A DNA stretch of 64,000 bases from Gemella haemolysans (GTDB lineage: Bacteria; Bacillota; Bacilli; Staphylococcales; Gemellaceae): positions 1-64,000 of the forward strand of contig NZ_JAQMFS010000091.1 of NCBI RefSeq assembly GCF_028308085.1, in the 5' to 3' direction. The position numbers and the translations under genes are program-made. This document shows positions 53,658-61,792 of the stretch, one piece after another. How positions within the stretch are numbered: the first letter of the stretch is position 1; each line of letters begins with the position of its first letter. Below the pieces are notes generated by a model that was given only the letters and a program-made list of their open reading frames with translations, was not told the origin of the DNA and ran no database searches.

Positions 53658-55808
53658 TTGAAAAATATTATAGAGATTTTTCGAAATGATATAAAAGAAG
53701 TATTTAGAAAAACTAATACATGGATAATTATAGTAGGATTAATTTTTTTACCATCGATGTATGCATGGCCAAACATTTTATCTTCATGGGATCCATATGG
53801 TCATACAAATAATATTAAAGTTGCTGTTACATCTGAAGATGATGGGGCTACTGTCGATGGTAAAGAGTTAAACTTAGGTAATAGTTTAGTTGAGGGATTA
53901 AAAAGTAATAAGAGCCTAGATTGGCAGTTTGTATCTAATAAACAAGAAGCTGAGGACGGAGTAAGAATAGGTGATTATTATGCTAGTATAGTAGTTCCAA
54001 AAAACTTTAGTAAAGATATGACTTCTGTTAGTAGAACAGAACCTCAAAGGGCGACAATTGAGTATACGGTAAATGAGAAGATTAATGCTATTAGTCCTAA
54101 AATAACTAATAGTGGAGCTTCAGCAATTGCTAATAATATTAGTAAGAGTTTCGTTGAAACGGCAAATGGAGTAATTTTTGAAAAACTACATGAAGCCGGT
54201 ATTAAATTTGAAGAAAATTTACCATCAATAGAAAAAGCTAAACAAGAAATTTTCAAATTGAATGAGAACTTTTCTACATATGAAGCGAGTTTAAATGAAT
54301 TAATAGGAAAAGTAGAACATGGTTATAATATATTAAATACAGTTCAAAATACTTTACCTGAAATAGATAGAGCAGCGACTAACAGTATTATGCTAGCTGA
54401 TAAAGCAGGTGTAACAATTAACAATATTCAAGGATTTAATGATAGGATGCTACCTATTATTAGTAATCATTTAAGTGTAGTTGAAGAAGTATCAAAAGAA
54501 GCAAATATTATAGCAAAAGAAATTCAACAAAAACCAGACAGAACAGAAGAAATTAAAGCTAGACAAAAAGCTTTAGATAGTAGACTTCAAGCTAGTGGAG
54601 AAAGACTACAACTTATAAAGAATATTTTCGAATATTTTAATAATCTATCTAATGAAAGATTATTTAATAATCAACTAGCCAAAGTGACAAATCTAGAAAA
54701 TGATATTAATAAAGTAAAAGAGATTAATATTAATATTTATAATAAGATGGATCACTATGATGAAATTACAGATACTTTGAAAGAAGAGTTTGTAAATAAA
54801 TCAGCTGGAATAAACGAACTTTCAACAGATATGAATACTAAGTTAAATGATGAGGTTTCTCCATTAATATCACAGGTTCTTAGTAGGGCAGATGTTAATA
54901 TTGATAAAGTGAGTGGAATAATAGCCCAAGCTCAAGGAGAACTTCCAGCCGTAGAAAGAAAATTATCAGAAACTGAAGCGAAAATAAGTAATGCTCATGG
55001 CAAGTTATTAACATTACAAGCTCATATGCCATCAGCAAAAAGCAAAATTCAAAAACTAACAGATGAAATAAAAAAAGCTGATGGAGAAGTAGATAAAAAC
55101 CAACTGTTTAATTTATTAAAAGTTGATTATAAGCAACAAGCTGAATTCTTCGCAAATCCAGTAAAACTTCAAGAGAATAAACTTTATCATATAGAAAACT
55201 ACGGATCAGCAATGACTCCATTTTATACAGTTTTATCTATTTGGGTTGGATCATTATTAATGTCTTCGTTATTAACTACTAAGGTAGAAGACGAAGAAAA
55301 TAAATATAAACCATATCAAAAATACTTTGGAAGAGGGTTATTGTTTGTAATAATTTCTTTATTCCAGACATTAATTATAACTTTAGGTGATATGTATGTT
55401 CTAGGTACTCAGGCGACATCACCTTTTAGATTTGTTATATTTGCATTATTAATATCTTTACTATTTTCATCAATTATTTATACAATAGTATGCATTTTAG
55501 GAAATGTAGGGAAAGCAGTTTGTATTATATTATTAGTTCTGCAATTAGGAAGTTCAGGGGGAACATTCCCGATTCAGATGACTTCAAAATTCTTCCAAAC
55601 ATTATATCCAAAAGTACCATTCACTTATTCAATAGGATTACTACGTGAAGCGGTAGGTGGTGTATATGCTCCAGCTGTGCACCGTGATATAAAAATATTA
55701 TTTATATATCTAATTATTGTTCTTTTAGGTGGAGCGATTCTAGTTAGTCTAAAAGCACGTTCAGCAAAATTAAGTAGAGAAAGAGAACGTTCTAAGTTAT
55801 TCTTATAA
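53658..55808 (+). CDS. YhgE/Pip-family membrane protein
   Basis: 716 residues from the TTG at 53658 with AGAGGAG upstream; the frame opens earlier at 53625 without a ribosome site. One N-terminal helix (about 22-42) with the family mark FLPSMYAWPNILSSWDPYG, a long extracellular coiled-coil-rich region (about 60-520) and five or six C-terminal membrane helices. Related to phage infection protein Pip of Lactococcus and to EsaA-like proteins of type VII secretion. No type VII genes are nearby. Function unknown; surface-exposed. Confidence 0.9.
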   Translation: MKNIIEIFRNDIKEVFRKTNTWIIIVGLIFLPSMYAWPNILSSWDPYGHTNNIKVAVTSEDDGATVDGKELNLGNSLVEGLKSNKSLDWQFVSNKQEAEDGVRIGDYYASIVVPKNFSKDMTSVSRTEPQRATIEYTVNEKINAISPKITNSGASAIANNISKSFVETANGVIFEKLHEAGIKFEENLPSIEKAKQEIFKLNENFSTYEASLNELIGKVEHGYNILNTVQNTLPEIDRAATNSIMLADKAGVTINNIQGFNDRMLPIISNHLSVVEEVSKEANIIAKEIQQKPDRTEEIKARQKALDSRLQASGERLQLIKNIFEYFNNLSNERLFNNQLAKVTNLENDINKVKEININIYNKMDHYDEITDTLKEEFVNKSAGINELSTDMNTKLNDEVSPLISQVLSRADVNIDKVSGIIAQAQGELPAVERKLSETEAKISNAHGKLLTLQAHMPSAKSKIQKLTDEIKKADGEVDKNQLFNLLKVDYKQQAEFFANPVKLQENKLYHIENYGSAMTPFYTVLSIWVGSLLMSSLLTTKVEDEENKYKPYQKYFGRGLLFVIISLFQTLIITLGDMYVLGTQATSPFRFVIFALLISLLFSSIIYTIVCILGNVGKAVCIILLVLQLGSSGGTFPIQMTSKFFQTLYPKVPFTYSIGLLREAVGGVYAPAVHRDIKILFIYLIIVLLGGAILVSLKARSAKLSRERERSKLFL

Positions 55809-55831
55809 TAATTTGCTATTTAGCGTAGATT

Positions 55832-56053
55832 TGGCTGATTTAAAAGTCCTAAAATTCAACAAAATTCGTATGATAACTCATATACGCAGTGGTTTATTGA
55901 TATCTAAATTCGCTTTATAAAAGCTTTTAGATATCTAATAAACTTTTCGGGGTGATTCGACAAAATCGATTTTGATATGTACCCCTTTTACCGGCTTGTC
56001 CAGTAAAAGGGGTACATATCATTTTTTCAAAATCACGATTTTTGAATCACTCC
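55832..56053 (+). repeat. Interspersed repeat, copy 6, with nested hairpin insertion
   Basis: A diverged copy (left end GGCTGATTTAAAAGTC, core TTATTGATATCTAAATTC) with about 47 extra bases in the loop of its right hairpin. It starts 23 nt after the YhgE stop. The remaining gap to the next gene (56054-56141) carries TATAAT-like sequence near 56100. Confidence 0.88.
55974..56020. repeat. Nested perfect inverted repeat inside repeat copy 6
   Basis: Eighteen-bp perfect arms GATATGTACCCCTTTTAC (55974-55991) and its complement (56003-56020) with loop CGGCTTGTCCA. It interrupts the AAAATCGATT/TTTC arm of the host repeat, and its G+C content is above the surroundings. Confidence 0.9.
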
Positions 56054-56141
56054 TAATCTCTACTTTTCTCATAGTAAATGAAAAATAGTATTTTTTATGA
56101 TATAATAAAAAGATAAAACCTTAAAATATAGAGGATAGATT

Positions 56142-57143
56142 ATGGTTAGAACATTAGATAGAACAAAAGATATCTTTTTAGATACAATGCTTTTGGGAAA
56201 TGAAATTTTAATAAAAAAAATAAAAACAACGAATAAAACGAAAATTACTGTAGTCTTAGCCGCTTATAGAAGTGTAAAAAGATTACAGGAAATAATTAAT
56301 GATTTATTTAATCAAAGTTTTCAAGATTTCGAAGTAATAGTAGTCGATGATCTTTCTAGTTCAGAAATAGAAGAAGCGGTTGCTGCAGTCGATAGTAGTA
56401 AAATAAATTATATAAAAAAACAACTAGGATCTAATTCATCAGCGAAAAACTGTGCGTTAGATTTTGCTAAAGGAGAATATGTTGTTTTTGTAGAAGAAAA
56501 TTCAAAATTAAAACAAAATTACTTAGAGATTTTATATAATGAGATTTCTAAAAATAATCTTGATATTGTAATGTTAACTAGAGATGGATATCCTAGTATA
56601 TTAGATGAAAAGATTTCATCTGGTCAAGAGTATTTAGTAGAAGAAATTAAAAGATTGAAAAGTGATTTAAACTATAATATCACTGCTTGTATGTTTAAAA
56701 GAAAATTTTTAGATATCTATAATTTAAGATTTCAAGAAGACATGCTTGCTTTAGAGAACTTATATTTTAAATTAAAAACTTTTGATATAGCAGGAAAGGT
56801 TAGTCAAATTGGAAAAGTTGGATATAAAGACTTATTAGAAAAAAAATCAGTGAGAAACAATGCAATGATAGATGCTTCTACTAGAAGAATAATGATTGCA
56901 GTAAATAAAATAGAAGAGTTTAAACAAAACAAAAAATATGAAGAAAGTTTAAATCTTCTATGCGGATACTTACTTTTTGATGTGTTAAGAATGCATGAAA
57001 ATATGTCCGAGGAAATAGAAATTTTAGAATTGATAAAATCAAGAAAAAATTATTTTGAAAGTGATACATTTGTTAACAAAACAATGATAGCAATGTCTCC
57101 GATAATGTTTGCTAATCATCTTAACAGAAAGGATAGGAGATAA
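56142..57143 (+). CDS. Glycosyltransferase family 2 protein
   Basis: 333 residues. The GT-A start KITVVLAAYRSVKRLQEII and VIVVDDLSS match family 2, and the acceptor region FAKGEYVVFVEEN follows. The expected DxD metal motif is EEN here. Likely a cytoplasmic enzyme adding sugars to a surface polymer or a glycoprotein. It ends 2 nt before the next gene, a polytopic membrane protein, so the two probably act on one glycan. Confidence 0.8.
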   Translation: MVRTLDRTKDIFLDTMLLGNEILIKKIKTTNKTKITVVLAAYRSVKRLQEIINDLFNQSFQDFEVIVVDDLSSSEIEEAVAAVDSSKINYIKKQLGSNSSAKNCALDFAKGEYVVFVEENSKLKQNYLEILYNEISKNNLDIVMLTRDGYPSILDEKISSGQEYLVEEIKRLKSDLNYNITACMFKRKFLDIYNLRFQEDMLALENLYFKLKTFDIAGKVSQIGKVGYKDLLEKKSVRNNAMIDASTRRIMIAVNKIEEFKQNKKYEESLNLLCGYLLFDVLRMHENMSEEIEILELIKSRKNYFESDTFVNKTMIAMSPIMFANHLNRKDRR

Positions 57144-57145
57144 AT

Positions 57146-59170
57146 ATGAGGCGAATACTTCATAATGTATTTTCATATGCGTTTATAGCGCTTTTCACAG
57201 TTGCTTTAACTTGGGCTTATGTAGCACCGTTTGTATATGAACGAATATTGAATCCACTTGCGTTACTTTTAGGAGTTCCTGTTGTATTCATATTATTTAT
57301 TTATGCAGTAAAGAAAATTTTAGCAACTGATGAAGTAGGATTAAAAAAATATAATAGAATTATAATATTAGCATACTTAGTATTTCAGGCAATAATATTA
57401 TCGATGGATACCTTAAACTTTTCAGATGGTGCAGAGATAGAAAATGAAGCACACTATATGTTAAACTATGGGAAATTTTCAGGTGAGAGATACTTTTTAG
57501 TTTATCCTAATAATATTACACCTACTATTATTCTTTATTGGATATATCGTATAGCAGCATTTCTACATATTTCTGAAGTTTGGATGTTGCATATATTCTG
57601 TTTCTTAGTAACAACGGCAACAATATTCTTAACGTATAAAACTGCTGGAAAATTACTAACAAAACAAAAACAAACAATAATTCTTGGTCTAATGATTTTA
57701 TACATACCATTTCAAATGTACAGTTTATTCTACTATTCTGATACTTTGATGGTAATCATGGTAGCTTTAATAATATATGTACTTATCCCATCGGATGGGA
57801 GTTTTATCTTTAGAACCAAGCATATTGTAGCTGTGGCAATATTAGTAGCATTTGCTTGGAATCTCAGATCAAATATCATTATTATTTTACCGGCATTAAT
57901 TGTGTACTTACTATTTTTTAAATGGTACAAAAATTTGTTATTATTACTAGTAACCTTCGGAATTGCATTTATCTTCTTTGGAAAAGGATTTGATATGCTT
58001 TGGGCACACTATGGATTCTGGAAAGATGATGGTTATAGATTTCCTATGTTACACTGGGTAATGATGGGAATGAGTATCCAGGGGGGGAGTTATAACTGGC
58101 AAGATTTCCAATTTACATATCTTAGTCAAAATAAAATGGCTGATGACCTGGGATTATTCTTTAATAGGGTGACTCATAGACCATTTTTCCTTAATTTACT
58201 TATGATAGTTCTTAAAATAAGAGGTAATTGGAGTGACGGTACTATAAACTACACGAATGGTACTCGTGCATTAAGGGATGGAGATGGATTCTTATGGCAA
58301 CTGTTCTATGGAAGTGACAATAGCTTCTTTATCTATATTTCTCAAATGATGTATGTAGTAATCTTATTTGGAATGGTTTATTACATTTATAAACGTAGAA
58401 AAGAGTATATAACATCTTGTTTCTTATTCCAAATTATTATTTTTGGAGTATTCATGTTCCATTTAATTTGGGAAGCAAAACCGAGATATGTTTATGCATG
58501 GATGCCAATAATCTTTATTTTAGGAGCAAAAGGTTTAATTTTATTTGCTGAAAGATATGAGGCTATAATATTTGATAAATACAAGAAAAAACTTTATATT
58601 GCTTTTGGAATAGTTTTTGCACTTCAAGTAGGAAGTGATAGTTTCTTAAGACCATCGTATTCAATGAACTTAGACTATGATTCACGTGTAATTAATGGTA
58701 TTAGTATATATGCAACAGATAATTATCTGCGTGATGGAATAGTTAGAGTTAATAAAGATACTGAAGTAGAACAAACGTTTAAAGCGAATAGAAGTTTTAA
58801 TTACGTTCGTGGTTATATATCATCATACGATGAGAAAAATAATTCGAAATACAAAGTAGAAATTATTGATAAAAAAGATAATAAAGTTGTAAGAGAACAT
58901 GAATTTGTATATCGTGAATTATATTGGGAAATTCCTCTGCAAACATATACATTACGTTGGTATTTTGATGATCTTCCAGCTGGAGATTATAGTGTGAAAT
59001 TCTCACAAATAGAAAGTGATAATAATGGTAGCATAGTAATTTCAAGTGTACCAAATGAAATGGTAGACATGTATGAAGCAGGAAAACTATATATTAATGG
59101 AGCAGATCAAAATAAAAAAGATCTATCATTACAAATTGGACATAGATACAAAAAACTTTGGTGGTATTAA
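57146..59170 (+). CDS. Polytopic membrane glycosyltransferase-like protein (GT39/ArnT-like)
   Basis: 674 residues: about eleven membrane helices (1-500) and a C-terminal extracellular part (about 510-674) that looks like a beta-sandwich. The early loop FSDGAEIENEAHYMLNYGKF is in the place where GT-C enzymes keep catalytic acids. It probably transfers a sugar or lipid-linked sugar outside the membrane, with the GT2 gene upstream making the donor. Family assignment is by layout only. Confidence 0.68.
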   Translation: MRRILHNVFSYAFIALFTVALTWAYVAPFVYERILNPLALLLGVPVVFILFIYAVKKILATDEVGLKKYNRIIILAYLVFQAIILSMDTLNFSDGAEIENEAHYMLNYGKFSGERYFLVYPNNITPTIILYWIYRIAAFLHISEVWMLHIFCFLVTTATIFLTYKTAGKLLTKQKQTIILGLMILYIPFQMYSLFYYSDTLMVIMVALIIYVLIPSDGSFIFRTKHIVAVAILVAFAWNLRSNIIIILPALIVYLLFFKWYKNLLLLLVTFGIAFIFFGKGFDMLWAHYGFWKDDGYRFPMLHWVMMGMSIQGGSYNWQDFQFTYLSQNKMADDLGLFFNRVTHRPFFLNLLMIVLKIRGNWSDGTINYTNGTRALRDGDGFLWQLFYGSDNSFFIYISQMMYVVILFGMVYYIYKRRKEYITSCFLFQIIIFGVFMFHLIWEAKPRYVYAWMPIIFILGAKGLILFAERYEAIIFDKYKKKLYIAFGIVFALQVGSDSFLRPSYSMNLDYDSRVINGISIYATDNYLRDGIVRVNKDTEVEQTFKANRSFNYVRGYISSYDEKNNSKYKVEIIDKKDNKVVREHEFVYRELYWEIPLQTYTLRWYFDDLPAGDYSVKFSQIESDNNGSIVISSVPNEMVDMYEAGKLYINGADQNKKDLSLQIGHRYKKLWWY

Positions 59171-59199
59171 AAAAATAAGAGAAAGTTTAAATTAATAAT

Positions 59200-59232
59200 G
59201 GGACTTATCTTCGGATGGGTCCTTTTTATTTT
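59200..59232 (+). terminator. Terminator of the glycosyltransferase pair
   Basis: GGAC/GTCC outer stem with inner ATC-TTCG-GAT, a UUCG tetraloop hairpin, followed by TTTTTATTTT. Confidence 0.75.
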
Positions 59233-59338
59233 GTGTATTTTAATTTAAGTTTAGTTATAGCATAAAGTTAACATAAAGTATCTAGTATATAATATAATTA
59301 TAACAAATCTTAATTATAGGGGTTTGTTGAGAATAAAA

Positions 59339-59410
59339 GGACTAATCTAAAAGTCTTAAACGGGAGGGCGAAATCGATTTCTCTGGAATCGTGATTTTTA
59401 AGTCAATCCT
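59339..59410 (+). repeat. Interspersed repeat, copy 7 (internally deleted)
   Basis: The left 22 bases (GGACTAATCTAAAAGTC) join directly to the right hairpin (CGGGAGGGCGAAATCGATTTC...GATTTTTAAGTCAATCC); the central 100 bp are absent. It keeps both ends, which supports the chosen family boundaries. Confidence 0.75.
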
Positions 59411-59516
59411 TATAACTCCAGATAATATAGAAACCTCAATAAGTGTAAACGATTTATTGTCAAAGAAGGTAAAACTATGTTATAATAAAATTACAACATA
59501 AAAGGAGCAAATAACT

Positions 59517-59870
59517 ATGGTAAATATTTATGATAAAGCAAATGAATTTGAAAGAGCATTAAGAGAATCTGATGAATACAAAGCATCATTAGCAGCATCT
59601 GAAGGATTATATTCTGATGAAGAAGCTAATGAACTTTATACACAATTCGTATCAAAACAAAAAGATTTAATGGAAGCAGCTCAATCAGGAAATGAGCCTT
59701 CAGAAGAAGATTTAACAGCATTAGAAGAAATTCAACAAAAATTAATGGAAAATTCTAAGTTTTTAGACTTTGTACAAGCTCAACAAAAACTTCAATTTTT
59801 AATTGAAGATTTAAATAAAGTAATGTACAAACCATTAGATGAACTTTTTGAAAAATACGGAAACAAATAA
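59517..59870 (+). CDS. YlbF/YmcA (YheA, UPF0342) family protein
   Basis: 117 residues, all helical, with the family pattern YDKANEFERALRESDEY...FLDFVQAQQKLQFLIEDLNK. It matches YheA size. YlbF and YmcA relatives act in mRNA maturation and sporulation control in Bacillus; the YheA type has no established function. Ribosome site AAAGGAG. TTATAATAAAA at about 59480 is its likely -10. Confidence 0.85.
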   Translation: MVNIYDKANEFERALRESDEYKASLAASEGLYSDEEANELYTQFVSKQKDLMEAAQSGNEPSEEDLTALEEIQQKLMENSKFLDFVQAQQKLQFLIEDLNKVMYKPLDELFEKYGNK

Positions 59871-59885
59871 TAGAAGAAAAATAGT

Positions 59886-59925
59886 AAATCACGGAGTTAG
59901 AATGATTCTAACTCCGTGATTTTTA
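59886..59925. terminator. Bidirectional terminator YlbF-family / yitJ
   Basis: Near-perfect 18-bp arms AAATCACGGAGTTAGAAT and complement around a single G, with A and T runs on both sides, between convergent genes. Confidence 0.92.
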
Positions 59926-59941
59926 TATACACATCTAATTT

Positions 59942-61783
59942 TTATTTATCTTTATTTTCTTCAACATAATCTATTAATTCTAATGTTAGATCATATCTTA
60001 AAAATGGTGTGATTAAGTAAATTCCCTTGAAGTGTTTTAAAGCAACATCAAGTAGTTTTTTACTTTCTTCTAAAGCAACTTTTTGGCAAAGTTCTTTATC
60101 ATCTTTTACTTCTTCTAACTTAGCTAAGAATTCTTCTGATAATTTAATTCCAGGTACCTCATTATGTAGGAAGACAGCGTTGTTGTAGCTAGTTATTGGC
60201 ATTATACCAACGAAGAATGGTGTATCTGGGTAATCAGCGGCAAGTTCTGCTAATTGTTCAATTTTTTCAGCTTCAAAGACAGGTTGAGTAATAAAATAAT
60301 CAGTACCTGCTTTTATTTTTTTCTCAACTAGACGTTTTGTTTTACTTAGGTCACGAACATTAGGATTATAGGCAGCTGCCACAGTAAAGTTTGTAGTTTT
60401 TTTCAGTGAAGCTCCGTTATATCCAAGTCCTTCGTTAAGTTGTTTAATAAAAGGAATTAATTTAAGACTAGTCATATCATAGACACTAGTAGCCCCAGGG
60501 AAATCACCAAGTTTACTTGGATCTCCAGTAAGAGCAAGGACATTATTAATTCCAAGAAGATCAAATCCCATTAAACGAGATTGTAGTCCGATAAGATTAT
60601 GATCACGACATGTTAAATGAAGTAGTGTAGGGGTAGTAATATGTTCTTTTAGTAAAGTTGCAGCAGACAAGTTACAAATACGAGTACTAGCAAGAGAATT
60701 ATCTGCAAGAGTAATGGCTTCAATGTTTTTCTTGTCTATTGCTTTAGCCCCTTCAATAAATTTATCAACATTTAAATGTTTTGGTGGATCTAATTCGGCA
60801 ATTATAGTTACTTGTTTTTTGACTTTATCAACAATTGTTGGTTTGTTATTTGCTACTCTAACTAGTTCTTCTTCTGCAGGTAGCGGTGTTATTACTTTTC
60901 TTTTAACAGGTTTAAGACCTTTTATTCCTTTTTTAATAGCGCGAATATGTTCTGGAGTAGTACCACAGCATCCACCGATTAATCTTACACCTTCTTCAAC
61001 AAGAAGTTTAGCACTTTGTTCGAAGTAAGCAGAATTTTTTCTGAAACGATATTCGTTACCATTAATTGTTTGTGTTAGTTGTAATAAACTGGCATTAGGA
61101 TAAGCAGATAGGTAGCTTTGTGCAAATAATGGTACTTGTTTTAAACTTTTAATCATGTGATAAGGACCTAGATGACAGTTTAAACCAACGATATCAGCCC
61201 CTAGGTTAACAAGTGCACTTAAAGCATCAGTTACTTTTTCTCCGTTTTGAGTAATACCTGCTTCTAATAATGAAATATTAGTGATAATAGGTAAGTCGGT
61301 TAATTTTCTTGCTTCAGTTAATACAGCGCGAATTTCTTCTTGATCATAATAAGTTTCGAATAACAACGCATCTATTTTATTTGTTGATAGTAGAACTTTT
61401 ACTTGATCAATTGTTTCTTTTACAATAGTTTCTAATGAAAGTTCACATTCGCGAAGACCGCGAATAGCTCCGATTGTTCCGAAAACAATAGTATCTTCTC
61501 CAGCAGCCTTGCGTGCTATTTCAGCAGCACGAATGTTAATTTCTTCGAATTTATCGTCATAGCCATATGTCTTAAGTTGGCATTTTTTTGCCGCATAAGT
61601 GTTTGTTTGAATTATATCCGCTCCAGCTTCGATATAAGCTTTATGAATTTTCTCCACAGAATCTGGATTAGAGATATTATTATATTCATGACAACTTTCC
61701 AATCCATTACTATAGAGAGCTGTACCCATAGCTCCATCGGCTACGAGTACATTTTGTTCTAATCTCTCTAATAAGTTTCTCAT
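59942..61783 (-). CDS. yitJ: Bifunctional homocysteine S-methyltransferase / methylenetetrahydrofolate reductase
   Basis: 613 residues. Residues 1 to about 290 are a homocysteine methyltransferase with start VADGAMGTALYSNGLE and the zinc motif GGCCGTTPEH (about 270). From about 320 to 613 is a MetF-type reductase with LTGDPSKLGDFPGATSVYDM and ITQPVFEAEKIEQL. It reduces methylene-THF to methyl-THF and can methylate homocysteine. It starts 9 nt after metE on the same strand; MetE consumes the methyl-THF made here, so the pair forms a methionine operon. Confidence 0.95.
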   Translation of the reverse strand: MRNLLERLEQNVLVADGAMGTALYSNGLESCHEYNNISNPDSVEKIHKAYIEAGADIIQTNTYAAKKCQLKTYGYDDKFEEINIRAAEIARKAAGEDTIVFGTIGAIRGLRECELSLETIVKETIDQVKVLLSTNKIDALLFETYYDQEEIRAVLTEARKLTDLPIITNISLLEAGITQNGEKVTDALSALVNLGADIVGLNCHLGPYHMIKSLKQVPLFAQSYLSAYPNASLLQLTQTINGNEYRFRKNSAYFEQSAKLLVEEGVRLIGGCCGTTPEHIRAIKKGIKGLKPVKRKVITPLPAEEELVRVANNKPTIVDKVKKQVTIIAELDPPKHLNVDKFIEGAKAIDKKNIEAITLADNSLASTRICNLSAATLLKEHITTPTLLHLTCRDHNLIGLQSRLMGFDLLGINNVLALTGDPSKLGDFPGATSVYDMTSLKLIPFIKQLNEGLGYNGASLKKTTNFTVAAAYNPNVRDLSKTKRLVEKKIKAGTDYFITQPVFEAEKIEQLAELAADYPDTPFFVGIMPITSYNNAVFLHNEVPGIKLSEEFLAKLEEVKDDKELCQKVALEESKKLLDVALKHFKGIYLITPFLRYDLTLELIDYVEENKDK

Positions 61784-61792
61784 ATGAACCTC

